NCBI GenBank assembly: GCA_025210795.1
Contig: JAOAQZ010000019.1
Coordinates: 1 to 64,000 of the forward strand
Direction of reading: 5' to 3'
DNA from: Cohaesibacter sp.
Lineage (GTDB): Bacteria; Pseudomonadota; Alphaproteobacteria; Rhizobiales; Cohaesibacteraceae
Length of the DNA: 64,000 nucleotides
Shown: piece by piece, positions 10,203 through 18,505 of the stretch
How positions within the stretch are numbered: position 1 is the first letter of the stretch
How the letters are laid out: every line of letters starts with the position of its first letter
Notes under the pieces: model-generated
What the model was told of the DNA's origin: nothing
The model's database searches: none
The model's input: the letters and a program-made list of their open reading frames with translations, nothing else
Made by a program: the position numbers and the translations under genes

Positions 10203-10711
10203 TGCCTTCCTCTGGTGAGCAATCAATGGATATGCAAGAGACGAACAATATGACCTTGCTCCATGCCAGCGCTCTCGTCATCGGGCACACCGGCCTTTTG
10301 ATTCGCGGGCCTTCCGGCAGTGGCAAATCGCACCTGCAGCGTATTTTGCGCCAAAAAGCGCGCGAACTCGGGCTATTTTCTGCGCTTGTTAGCGATGATT
10401 ATGTCCATATCACCCCAAGCCCGGATCGTACGCGCCTCATTGGCCATGCCCCGATGGCAACACAAAAAATGCAGGAAGTCAGGGGGCTTGGCCTTGTCAG
10501 TTTGCCTGATGGCGAATGCTTTGAGCCTGTCGCACGCTTGAACCTGTTGCTTGATCTGGTGCCGATGGCAGATATGGAGCGCATGCCATCCACTCAAAGC
10601 AGCACGATCTGTCTTTTGGGTGTTACTCTTGCTCACCTATCCGTGCCGATCAACGAAGGGCTGATTGCACAAGACATTCTTTTTACCTATCTATCCACAT
10701 CACAATCATGA
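10202..10711 (+). CDS. hprK: HPr kinase/phosphorylase, short alphaproteobacterial form
   Basis: Phosphorylates HPr on its regulatory serine and can reverse this. The 169-residue protein has only the C-terminal catalytic half of the Gram-positive enzyme, as is usual in alphaproteobacteria. The Walker A motif GPSGSGKS is at about 36-43, followed by SDDY and the family signature EVRGLGL. The ATG overlaps the chvG stop by one base and has GAGGGG 5 nt upstream. With the EIIA and HPr genes downstream it forms a regulatory PTS with no sugar permease in the window; such systems are linked to ChvG/ChvI output in rhizobia. Confidence 0.92.
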   Translation: MPSSGEQSMDMQETNNMTLLHASALVIGHTGLLIRGPSGSGKSHLQRILRQKARELGLFSALVSDDYVHITPSPDRTRLIGHAPMATQKMQEVRGLGLVSLPDGECFEPVARLNLLLDLVPMADMERMPSTQSSTICLLGVTLAHLSVPINEGLIAQDILFTYLSTSQS

Positions 10712-10832
10712 GCAGATTGCTGTGATTGACGACAAAGGGCTTGCGTTCATCTCCTGAAAGGTGATGATAGCGTTAATGACCTCAAATGAGGCACTGTGCT
10801 CAATTTTTCATCAAGGGAGTCGAAGGCACCGC

Positions 10833-11234
10833 ATGATTGGCCTTGTTCTTGTCACCCATGGCCGTTTGGCCGAAGAATTTCGTTCAGCTCTGGAACATGT
10901 CGTTGGACCTCAGGAAAAGATCGAGACGATCTGCATTGGTCCCGATGATGATATGGAACAACGTCGCCAGGATATTCTGGACGCTGTTGAAGCGGTCAAT
11001 GGTGGCAATGGCGTGGTTTTGCTGACTGACATGTTTGGTGGCACCCCTTCCAATATGGCTATTTCGGTCATGGATGAAGAAAAGGTGGAAGTAATCGCTG
11101 GGGTGAACCTGCCCATGCTCATCAAACTGGCCGGATTGCGCAATACCAAACCCATGAATGAGGCAGTCATAGAGGCCTGCGAAGCGGGCCGAAAATATAT
11201 CAATATTGCCAGCCAGTTATTGTCAGGCGGATAA
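10833..11234 (+). CDS. PTS system EIIA component, mannose family
   Basis: Soluble phosphocarrier of 133 residues. The active-site histidine is at residue 9 (VLVTHG), and the fold motifs LLTDMFGGTPSN and IAGVNLPML are typical of EIIA-Man/PtsIIA proteins. The frame is open from 10761, but the ATG at 10833 begins the domain exactly and has GAAGG 6 nt upstream. No EIIB, EIIC or EIID gene is nearby, so the protein probably acts in signalling, receiving phosphate from HPr. It is often named manX or ptsM in this gene order. Confidence 0.93.
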   Translation: MIGLVLVTHGRLAEEFRSALEHVVGPQEKIETICIGPDDDMEQRRQDILDAVEAVNGGNGVVLLTDMFGGTPSNMAISVMDEEKVEVIAGVNLPMLIKLAGLRNTKPMNEAVIEACEAGRKYINIASQLLSGG

Positions 11235-11300
11235 AACTGCTATATTGGGGCTGTGTGTGAAGGCATTAATGCCCACCTGAGTGCTGGAAGAGGCCCAATC

Positions 11301-11576
11301 GTGACTGCGCATAAGAATATACTCACAATCAAGAACAAACGCGGCTTGCATGCACGGGCATCGGCCAAGTTTGTTCAGCTTGTTGAAACCTTCGATGCCA
11401 GTGTTAAAGTGTCAAAAGATGGGCAAAGCGTTTGTGGCACTTCTATCATGGGACTGATGATGCTCGCCGCCGCACCGGGTTGCTGTATTGAGGTTGAGAC
11501 CACAGGCAGCCAAGCGCAAGAAGCCCTCTCGGCCATTTCTTCACTGGTTGACGATCTGTTTGGTGAAGGGGAATAA
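11301..11576 (+). CDS. ptsH: HPr phosphocarrier protein
   Basis: A 91-residue PTS phosphocarrier. The EI-dependent histidine is in KRGLHARASAKF, and the HPr-kinase target serine is in GTSIMGLMML. The GTG at 11301 is chosen because it starts the HPr fold and has GGAAGAGG a short distance upstream. The gene closes the hprK-EIIA-HPr set; EI is not in the window. Presence of both phosphorylation sites means that the kinase three genes up can control it. Confidence 0.95.
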   Translation: MTAHKNILTIKNKRGLHARASAKFVQLVETFDASVKVSKDGQSVCGTSIMGLMMLAAAPGCCIEVETTGSQAQEALSAISSLVDDLFGEGE

Positions 11577-11943
11577 CCCCTCCCTGCCCTTTGCCTTTTA
11601 GTCTTTTCGCCCAAACGGTTGAGACAACATCACACATCAGTTTGTGGGCTTTCCTCCTTGTGGCTCCATGCTCAACTGAAGCGCCAAATCAGATCATTTC
11701 AGTGAATACGGACGGGATTTCTCTCTCCCCTCTGTGGTCTATTGCGCCAATCCACAAGCCTTTAAGCTAAACCTTCCTTTATGTAATCCCCCTTGGGAAG
11801 TCTTCCCCAATGCTCTAATTGGTCGGAAAGCGACGCTCAGAGGTCGGTTTTAGGAAGATGCGCCCAATATTATACTATATAAAATTGTAATATAATTTTG
11901 AATGAAGCAAGAAAGTGAACAACAAAAAGGCTTAATCCAAGAT

Positions 11944-12010
11944 ATCGAATTGCATTTTTCATTCGTTGAATAATAGTAAAAATTATTCTTCCTGAATTTT
12001 ACAATTCGAT
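11944..12010 (+). promoter_or_regulatory. Concentric inverted repeats before the betaine ABC operon
   Basis: In an otherwise gene-free 615-base stretch (11577-12191), a 9-bp repeat ATCGAATTG (11944-11952) faces CAATTCGAT (12002-12010). At the same centre (about 11977) a 7-bp repeat GAATAAT / ATTATTC (11968-11988) is nested. The surroundings (11866-12030) are very AT-rich. An operator or DNA-bending region is likely. Confidence 0.5.
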
Positions 12011-12034
12011 AAATTTCTAATTTTTCTTCCTTGA

Positions 12035-12064
12035 TTGACGATCAGGAGAGATAATTGTTAGCAT
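12035..12064 (+). promoter_or_regulatory. Putative sigma-70 promoter of the ABC operon
   Basis: A TTGACG -35 box (12035-12040) is followed after 17-18 bases by TTAGCAT as a weak -10. The transcript would carry a leader of about 120 bases before the ATG at 12192. Confidence 0.4.
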
Positions 12065-12191
12065 AAAGCTTGCACACAAAGGAGAGACTTTTTCCATGCG
12101 TACCAAGACTGGAAAAAAATTTACCAGTTTTGTTTTTTATTTTGCATGGCCGTCGACCCATATAGGTTCAAAAACACCCCGGGAGGATTGT

Positions 12192-13190
12192 ATGAAACGG
12201 ATTTTGATCGCTGCCTTGATGATGTCAGGGGCTGCCGTCAATGCCTATGCTGCTGAATGCGGCAAAGTCACCATCGCAGACATGAACTGGAAGTCAGCTT
12301 CGCTGATTGCCAATGTTGATCGCTTCATTCTTGAGCATGGTTATGGATGCGATGCTGAACTTGTCCCCGGGGATACGCAACCAACCGGCGCGTCCATGAT
12401 GGAAAAAGGCGAGCCGGATATTGCTCCCGAATTCTGGTCCAACTCCATGAAAGAAGCCATCGAGAAGGGCGTCTCTGAAGGGCGCCTTGCTGTTGCAGGC
12501 AAATCCCTGTCTGACGGTGGTGAGGAAGGCTTCTGGGTTCCTGACTATATGGTCAAAAAAGACCCGTCCCTTGCGACCATCAAAGGTGTTTTGGCCAATA
12601 AAGATCTCTTCAAACATCCAGAAGATCCTGACAAAGCCGCCTTTTATGGTTGCCCTGCTGGCTGGAACTGTCAGATCTCTACCGGCAACCTTGCCAAATC
12701 CATGAAGTTTGAAGAAGCTGGCTTTGATTATGTGGATCCAGGTTCAGGCGCTGGCCTGTCCGGCTCTATCGCCAAGGCTTACGAGCGCGGCCAGGGTTGG
12801 TTTGGCTATTACTGGGCGCCTACCGCTGTGCTTGGTAAATATAAAATGGTGAAAGTGGATTTCGGCTCCGGTGTTGATTTTGACCACTTTACCGATTGTA
12901 TCACCCAAGCTGAGTGCGCTGATCCTAAAGCTACCATGTATCCGCCTTCTTTGGTGCAGACGATCACCACCGGTGATTTTGCCAAGAAAAACCCGCAGAT
13001 TAATGATTATCTTGGCAAACGCTCCTTCAAGAATGCTGACATGAACGGCCTGCTTGCCTGGATGGAAGACGAGCAGGCGGATGGCGAAATTGCCTCTGTT
13101 CATGTGCTGAAAACACGCGAAGATCTTTGGACACCATGGGTGTCTGACGAAATTGCAGCAAAAGTGAAGAAAGCATTGGCAGATCTGTAA
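12192..13190 (+). CDS. Betaine/quaternary-amine ABC transporter, substrate-binding protein
   Basis: Periplasmic OpuAC-type binding protein of 332 residues. It has a signal peptide of about 22 residues (MKRILIAALMM...AYA, cut before AEC) and family blocks such as PDIAPEFWSNS, CPAGWNCQISTGN and YYWAPTAVLGKY. The last tryptophan-rich block belongs to proteins binding glycine betaine, proline betaine or choline; the exact ligand cannot be told from sequence. The ATG at 12192 has GGGAGG 5 nt upstream and begins the signal peptide, so the longer frame from 12096 is rejected. It is first in an operon with permease and ATPase, and likely serves osmoprotectant uptake. Confidence 0.9.
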   Translation: MKRILIAALMMSGAAVNAYAAECGKVTIADMNWKSASLIANVDRFILEHGYGCDAELVPGDTQPTGASMMEKGEPDIAPEFWSNSMKEAIEKGVSEGRLAVAGKSLSDGGEEGFWVPDYMVKKDPSLATIKGVLANKDLFKHPEDPDKAAFYGCPAGWNCQISTGNLAKSMKFEEAGFDYVDPGSGAGLSGSIAKAYERGQGWFGYYWAPTAVLGKYKMVKVDFGSGVDFDHFTDCITQAECADPKATMYPPSLVQTITTGDFAKKNPQINDYLGKRSFKNADMNGLLAWMEDEQADGEIASVHVLKTREDLWTPWVSDEIAAKVKKALADL

Positions 13191-13206
13191 GCCATAGATG
13201 CGACCA

Positions 13207-13240
13207 AAAGGTCCCGGCCATAAATATGGTTGGGACCTTT
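13207..13240 (+). promoter_or_regulatory. Intercistronic hairpin between binding-protein and permease genes
   Basis: A 15-bp stem including two G-U pairs (13207-13221 with 13226-13240) and an AAAT loop has no T-run after it. Such elements often stabilise the upstream mRNA, so that binding protein exceeds permease. Confidence 0.65.
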
Positions 13241-13273
13241 GCATTTTAAACCAGACAAAGAATGGAGCCTAGA

Positions 13274-14167
13274 ATGGCGGATAAATCATGGCTGACCGAT
13301 TTCCCTGAGATGGATCGGGCAGGCCTGGTGCATATTCGAAAGACCCTTGATGGTGCTTACCGAAATTTCTCTCGTGAATACGGGGATGCAATTGAAGGCT
13401 TCTTCGACCCGTTGCTGGCCTTTCTCATCTGGTTTGAAAAACTGCTTCTGGCCACGCCCTGGCCTATTATGGTGTTGGTCATTGGCGGCATTGTTTACAG
13501 CGCCTCACGCTCGCTCAAGCTGTTGATTGGCGTTATTATTTCCCTGTTGCTGATTGGTTATTTCGGCATGTGGGACAATACGATGCGGACCTTGTCCATC
13601 ATCACAGTCTGTACCATTCTCTCAATCTTTATCGGCATTCCTATTGGCATTGGAATGGCGCGATCCGATCGGGTTCAGGCTGTTATCACGCCTATTCTTG
13701 ATATCATGCAGACCATGCCTGCCTTTGTATATCTTATTCCGGTGGTCATGCTGCTCGGGATTGGCAAAATTCCAGGCGTTATCGCCGTTGTCATTTATGC
13801 CATCCCGCCGGTTATCCGCCTCACCAATCTGGGCATTCGTCTGGTTGACAAGGAAGTACTGGAAGCGGCTACCGCTTTTGGTGCCTCGGGCCGACAAAGG
13901 CTGTTTCAGGTACAGCTACCGCTGGCTATGCCAACCATTATGGCCGGTATCAACCAGACCATTATGATGGCTCTTGCCATGGTTGTTGTTGCCTCCATGA
14001 TCGGGGTGAAAGGCCTTGGTCAGCCGGTTCTTAAATCGATTACCAACCAGTATTTCACCCTTGGTTTGTTCAATGGTTTGGCCATTGTCGCCCTTGCCAT
14101 TATTTTCGACCGCGTTTCTCAGGCTTATGCCAAGCGCAGCCAGAAACATCTTAAAGGAGCGCACTAA
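13274..14167 (+). CDS. Betaine/quaternary-amine ABC transporter, permease
   Basis: Inner-membrane permease of 297 residues of the ProW/OpuAB family. About six membrane helices follow a soluble N-terminus of about 55 residues. The cytoplasmic coupling loop is EAATAFGASGRQRLFQVQLPLAMPT, matching the EAA motif that docks on the ATPase. The ATG at 13274 is preferred over 13262 because GGAG sits 6 nt before it. The stop overlaps the next start (TAATG). Confidence 0.92.
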   Translation: MADKSWLTDFPEMDRAGLVHIRKTLDGAYRNFSREYGDAIEGFFDPLLAFLIWFEKLLLATPWPIMVLVIGGIVYSASRSLKLLIGVIISLLLIGYFGMWDNTMRTLSIITVCTILSIFIGIPIGIGMARSDRVQAVITPILDIMQTMPAFVYLIPVVMLLGIGKIPGVIAVVIYAIPPVIRLTNLGIRLVDKEVLEAATAFGASGRQRLFQVQLPLAMPTIMAGINQTIMMALAMVVVASMIGVKGLGQPVLKSITNQYFTLGLFNGLAIVALAIIFDRVSQAYAKRSQKHLKGAH

Positions 14168-15462
14168 TGTCAGATGCTCAATCCAGCGCTCTGATCGAGG
14201 TTAAGGGCCTTTACAAGCTGTTTGGTCCCGACGCCCACAAGCACATGCCTTTGGTTCATCAAGGCCTGTCCAAGGATGAGATTCTTGCGCGAACCGGTCA
14301 CACTCTGGGTCTTAAGGATATTAACCTGACCATCGAGAAGGGCCAGATTTCGGTTATCATGGGCTTGTCCGGCTCTGGTAAGTCGACCCTTATTCGCCAT
14401 TTTAACCGCCTGATTGACCCGACCGAGGGCAATATCATGGTGGATGGCACCGATGTAATGACATTGGGCCAAAATGAGCTTGAGAATTTCCGCCGCCATA
14501 AAATGTCGATGGTGTTCCAGCGCTTTGGGCTGTTTCCTCATCGCACGGTGCTGGACAATGCAGCTTACGGCCTTACCGTTCAGGGCGTTTCCAAAAAGGA
14601 AGCCACCGAGCGCGGCGCTGAATGGCTGGAAATTGTTGGCCTTGCCGGCTATGAGAAGCAATATCCCAGCCAGCTTTCCGGTGGTCAGCAGCAGCGTGTG
14701 GGCCTCGCCCGCGCCCTGGCAACCAATGCTGAAATCCTTTTGATGGATGAGGCCTTCTCAGCTCTTGATCCATTGATCCGGTCAGAAATGCAGGACCAGC
14801 TTGTGGAGTTGCAGGAAAAACTGCACAAGACTATCATCTTCATCACCCACGATCTGGATGAAGCCCTGCGTCTTGGCAGCAATATTGCCATTTTGAAAGA
14901 CGGGGAGCTGGTTCAGGATGATCGGCCGGAAGAGATCTTGCTCAATCCGAAAACCGATTATGTGGAAGCCTTTGTGCGCGATGTGAACCGCGCCCGTGCC
15001 TTGACGGTAGAGACCGTCATGCAGCCTCAAATCAACCGCATCACGGCAGAAACCATTGCGGGTGCTCTTCGGCAGATGAATAAGCATGATGATGATTATG
15101 CCTATCACGTCACCGATGAGGGCTATCAGGGCATCGTTAGTCAGGAAGCTCTGGAAGAGGCTGTCAGCCAGGATAATGGTGACGCTGCCTTGTGCGAAAA
15201 GATCTACGAAGATGTGCCCAGTGTTGCGCCAGATGCCGTGCTTGAGGATATCCTGCCCGAAACCATTGGCGCAGATTATCCTGTCCCCGTGGTGGACGAA
15301 GAAGGCGAAATTCAGGGCGAGCTATCCCGCGAAGCTCTTGCCGAGGTTCTGAGCCCCGATCAGGTTAATCCTGAGGAGGAAGGCAAAGACAAAGGCGAGG
15401 CTCCGAAAAGCGCAGATCCCGCATCAGACAAAGCCGAGGAGAAGTCCCCGGTTCCTGCCTGA
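14167..15462 (+). CDS. Betaine/quaternary-amine ABC transporter, ATP-binding protein with CBS region
   Basis: ProV/OpuAA-type ATPase of 431 residues. Walker A is GLSGSGKST, the signature LSGGQQQR, Walker B ILLMDEAFSALDP, and the switch His is in FITHD. After residue 270 come two CBS-like units, which in OpuA-type systems sense ionic strength. A charged, proline-rich tail of about 40 residues (rich in E, K, D) ends the protein and is not part of the family core. Translation is coupled to the permease by a one-base overlap. Confidence 0.93.
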   Translation: MSDAQSSALIEVKGLYKLFGPDAHKHMPLVHQGLSKDEILARTGHTLGLKDINLTIEKGQISVIMGLSGSGKSTLIRHFNRLIDPTEGNIMVDGTDVMTLGQNELENFRRHKMSMVFQRFGLFPHRTVLDNAAYGLTVQGVSKKEATERGAEWLEIVGLAGYEKQYPSQLSGGQQQRVGLARALATNAEILLMDEAFSALDPLIRSEMQDQLVELQEKLHKTIIFITHDLDEALRLGSNIAILKDGELVQDDRPEEILLNPKTDYVEAFVRDVNRARALTVETVMQPQINRITAETIAGALRQMNKHDDDYAYHVTDEGYQGIVSQEALEEAVSQDNGDAALCEKIYEDVPSVAPDAVLEDILPETIGADYPVPVVDEEGEIQGELSREALAEVLSPDQVNPEEEGKDKGEAPKSADPASDKAEEKSPVPA

Positions 15463-15502
15463 TAAAAACTGTCCTGTCTTTGATCATGGCTCCTAAAGAC
15501 AC

Positions 15503-15535
15503 AAAGCCCGCGTTTTACGGACGTGGGCTTTTTAT
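15503..15535 (+). terminator. Terminator of the betaine ABC operon
   Basis: A 10-bp stem AAAGCCCGCG / CGTGGGCTTT with a 9-base loop is followed by TTTAT. It lies between this operon and the convergent map gene. Confidence 0.8.
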
Positions 15536-15564
15536 ATGTCTTGTCTCTTAAGACCAAACCATTA

Positions 15565-16302
15565 TCAGGTCACGATAATGGGACCTTTGGGACCAACCAC
15601 CACGGTATGCTCAAATTGTGCGGTGAGGCAGCCGGGGGTGAAAAGCTCCCATTCCCGCTCCCCGTCATGGGCGTAATCGGCTCCGGTGGAGAGAAAGGGC
15701 TCAATAGCCAGCACCATCCCCTTTTTAAAGCGCCGCTCGTCGGACGCATCGGGAATGGCAATAATTTCCGGCCGGTCATGAAGGGTTTTGCCCACACCAT
15801 GACAGCCGAGCAGATTTTCAATAATCGTATAGCCGCTGGCCTTGGCTTCAGCTGCAAAAGCCTCAGGGATGATCTGCATGGGCGCTCCGGGTTTGACCTT
15901 GGCAATGGCTTTGTCTCGCGCCCGTTTTGCTGCCTTTACCAGCGCCTCTTTCTCCGGCACAACAGGGGGGAGGATAAAGGTGGCTCCGGCATCGGTGAAA
16001 AAGCCATTTTTGCGGGCCGACACATCGATATTGACCATATCGCCTGCCTTCATTGTCTGGCTATCAGCCCAACCGTGAGCGATGACCGGTTCGATAGAAA
16101 TGCAGGTCGCACCGGGAAAGCCATAGATCAGCTCTGGCGCACTTTCGGCCCCTTCCCGTTCCAGAATTTTGCGCCCCAGATCATCAAGTTCCTTTGCCGT
16201 CATGCCCGGCTCCAGCGCTGCACCCATTTCCTGAATTGCGCGCGATACCGCCTTGCCACATGCTTTAAGGCCCTGCAATTGCTCATCTGTCGTTACGATC
16301 AT
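15565..16302 (-). CDS. map: Methionine aminopeptidase, type I
   Basis: Cytosolic metalloenzyme of 245 residues that removes the initiator methionine. The five metal ligands can be placed: D in NIDVSA, D in TDAGATF, H in GCHGVGKTLH, E in AIEPF and E in QFEHT. The variant TDAGATF (commonly GDTSRTF in the E. coli enzyme) and the short N-terminus suggest a paralogous type I subgroup, so another map may exist elsewhere in the genome. It stands alone, divergent from the nitroreductase gene. Confidence 0.9.
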   Translation of the reverse strand: MIVTTDEQLQGLKACGKAVSRAIQEMGAALEPGMTAKELDDLGRKILEREGAESAPELIYGFPGATCISIEPVIAHGWADSQTMKAGDMVNIDVSARKNGFFTDAGATFILPPVVPEKEALVKAAKRARDKAIAKVKPGAPMQIIPEAFAAEAKASGYTIIENLLGCHGVGKTLHDRPEIIAIPDASDERRFKKGMVLAIEPFLSTGADYAHDGEREWELFTPGCLTAQFEHTVVVGPKGPIIVT

Positions 16303-16481
16303 AATTTTCTTTTCTTAAAGGTAGAGGCCTCATAGGCGAGCGTGGATAATGCCAACTTATGCTGTCTTGCTTCTGGACAAAGCTCCGATGCTAACGGATG
16401 CTGACCGCTTATAGAAAGACAAGCCGCAGAAGACAAGATAATCCAGCCTTTGAGACAGCCGCAAAAGAGGGAGCCAACAGC

Positions 16482-17162
16482 ATGAGTGCGCATCAATCTG
16501 CAGATCATAAAAGCCACAAGCTGGATTTTTGCGAGCAGCCAATAGCTGAGATGCAAGCAAAGGCCGATGCCTTTTTTGATATCATGAAAACACGGCGCAC
16601 CGTTCGTGATTTCTCCTCGCGCGATGTGCCTCGCTCGATCATTGAGCGCTGTGTGGAAACCGCTGGGCGGGCTCCGTCGGGTGCCAATCAGCAACCGTGG
16701 ACTTTTGCCTGTATTTCCAAGTCAGATATCAAGCGACAGATCCGAGAAGCCGCAGAAGAGGAAGAGCGGGCTTTTTACGCGGGGCGCGCTGGCGAGGAAT
16801 GGCTGGATGCGCTTGAGCATCTTGGCACCGACGAGCATAAACCTTTTTTAGAGACGGCCCCGTGGCTGATTGCCATTTTTGGCCAGCGCTATGGCCTTGA
16901 TGATGAAGGCAAGCGCCATAAACATTATTATGTGCCTGAATCGGTGAATATTGCGACCGGCTTTCTCATTGCCGCCCTTCATCAGGCAGGGCTTGCAACC
17001 TTGACCCATACGCCCGCCCCCATGGCTTTTCTCAATCAGATCTGCGAGCGGCCCGAAAATGAAAAGCCCTATATTTTGCTGGTTGTGGGCTATCCTGAAG
17101 AGGGGGCCGAGGTGCCTGTGATTGAAAAGAAGAGCCTTGAAGAGATTTCTGTCTGGCTTTGA
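16482..17162 (+). CDS. Nitroreductase-family flavoprotein, iodotyrosine-deiodinase-like
   Basis: FMN enzyme of 226 residues. From [13 protein letters not shown] through [12 protein letters not shown] to [12 protein letters not shown] it follows, without gaps I can detect, the architecture of iodotyrosine deiodinase rather than that of generic NfsB-type nitroreductases. The residues that in human IYD hold the zwitterion of the halotyrosine (Glu157, Tyr161, Lys182) are present with the same spacing as E95, Y99 and K120. Reductive dehalogenation of halogenated tyrosines is therefore a plausible activity; this is inference. The ATG at 16482 has GGGAG upstream, and the frame before it lacks family resemblance. 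No halogenase or iodide gene is nearby. Confidence 0.85.
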   Translation: MSAHQSADHKSHKLDFCEQPIAEMQAKADAFFDIMKTRRTVRDFSSRDVPRSIIERCVETAGRAPSGANQQPWTFACISKSDIKRQIREAAEEEERAFYAGRAGEEWLDALEHLGTDEHKPFLETAPWLIAIFGQRYGLDDEGKRHKHYYVPESVNIATGFLIAALHQAGLATLTHTPAPMAFLNQICERPENEKPYILLVVGYPEEGAEVPVIEKKSLEEISVWL

Positions 17163-17265
17163 TCGCAGGCTAGAATTGTCAGCCAGACAAGATAAGTCGC
17201 GTTGCTCTCTTTTCGTTCTCCCATCCAGCGGCTAAATTGGGGGCAATCACTTAAGGAGAGAGCGC

Positions 17266-18075
17266 ATGTGTCGATGGATCGCCTATCGCGGGCAACCGGT
17301 TCTGCTAGAGCAATATATTACCAAGCCGGACCATTCGCTGATCCATCAAAGTCTGCATGCAGAAGAGGCCAAAACCGAGACCAATGGCGACGGGTTTGGC
17401 CTTGGCTGGTATGGGGAGCGGGAGGTTCCCGGCCTGTATCACGAGATTTTGCCCGCCTGGAATGACTGCAACCTCAAAAGCCTTGCCGAGCAGATCCGGT
17501 CACCGCTTTTCTTTGCCCATGTTCGCGCCTCAACCGGCACGGCCACCAGTCGCTCCAATTGTCATCCCTTCTCGTCTGATCATTGGATGTTCATGCATAA
17601 TGGCCAGATCGGCCAATATAAGAAAGTAAGGCGGCAGCTGGAGGCCCTGCTTGATGACGCCCATTATAGCCAGCGCCAAGGCTCGACAGATTCTGAATTG
17701 CTCTTCTTGCTTGCCTTGCAGCAGGGAATGGAGAGATGCGTTGTCACAGCGCTTGAAAAGGTTTTGACCTCAGTGGGCGAGGCGATGGATGAGAAGAATA
17801 TCACCAGCCCTTTGCGCTTTACCTCTTGCCTGTCTGACGGCAAGCGGCTCTTTGGGTTTCGCTGCTCATCCGACGGGCAGGCCCCCTCTCTTTATTACCG
17901 CCTTTATGAAAATGGCGACATTATTCTGGTGTCAGAACCCATTGATCGGCAAGCCGATTGCTGGCAGGAAGTACCGCAAGATCACGCCATTTGCTTCTCT
18001 CAAGACAAGGTAATTGTCCGGCCCATGCGATTAGGAAGGCCGAGCTCTGCTGAGGCTGTATCAAGCCATGGATGA
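17266..18075 (+). CDS. Class II glutamine amidotransferase (YafJ/EgtC type)
   Basis: N-terminal nucleophile hydrolase of 269 residues. Cys2, exposed after Met removal (MCRW), is the nucleophile; NGDGFGLGWYG, HVRAS and FMHNGQIGQY are the glutamine-site blocks. The amidotransferase domain spans essentially the whole protein, with no attached synthetase. EgtC, which acts in ergothioneine synthesis, is the best-known relative, but no egtB or egtD lies here, so the function stays open. AAGGAG lies 7 nt before the ATG. The last 8 bases overlap the next gene. Confidence 0.85.
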   Translation: MCRWIAYRGQPVLLEQYITKPDHSLIHQSLHAEEAKTETNGDGFGLGWYGEREVPGLYHEILPAWNDCNLKSLAEQIRSPLFFAHVRASTGTATSRSNCHPFSSDHWMFMHNGQIGQYKKVRRQLEALLDDAHYSQRQGSTDSELLFLLALQQGMERCVVTALEKVLTSVGEAMDEKNITSPLRFTSCLSDGKRLFGFRCSSDGQAPSLYYRLYENGDIILVSEPIDRQADCWQEVPQDHAICFSQDKVIVRPMRLGRPSSAEAVSSHG

Positions 18076-18487
18076 TATTTCCGCAAAGAGCCAACCTTTT
18101 CAGACCGCTGATATTGAGGCGCTTTTTGAAGCTTATCCGCAGCCCCACCGGGATTGCCTTCTTTCCCTGCGCGCCATGATTTTTGAAATAGCGCAAGGAG
18201 ACAGTGAGGTTGGAGCCATTGTTGAAGAGATCAAATGGGGTCAGCCAAGCTATACAACACGCCCCCTTAGCGGCACGCCGCTCCGCCTTGGCCTTGTCAA
18301 AGGCAAAGACGAACATGTGGCGCTTTTTGTTCATTGCCAGACCAGCCTGATTGAGACCATGCGCAACCATTACGGGGACAGCCTTTGCTATGACGGCTCG
18401 CGCGCTGTCCATCTCTCGATCCGCCAACCCCTCCCTAAAGAGGCGCTGGCACATCTCATCTCTCTTGCCCTTCGCTATAAGCTCTAG
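18068..18487 (+). CDS. DUF1801 domain protein
   Basis: Small protein of 139 residues with the YdhG-like DUF1801 fold; the blocks EIKWGQPSY and HVALFVHCQ are typical. The function is unknown; relatives bear some likeness to iron chaperones of the frataxin fold. It overlaps the amidotransferase gene by 8 bases (ATGGATGA), so the two are translated together. Confidence 0.75.
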   Translation: MDDISAKSQPFQTADIEALFEAYPQPHRDCLLSLRAMIFEIAQGDSEVGAIVEEIKWGQPSYTTRPLSGTPLRLGLVKGKDEHVALFVHCQTSLIETMRNHYGDSLCYDGSRAVHLSIRQPLPKEALAHLISLALRYKL

Positions 18488-18505
18488 ACTGAGGCACTTA
18501 AGGCA

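Noticed and set aside
15523..16335. Open frame of 270 codons opposite map
   Set aside because: It mirrors the third-position pattern of map, which has all metal ligands; no homology is recognisable.
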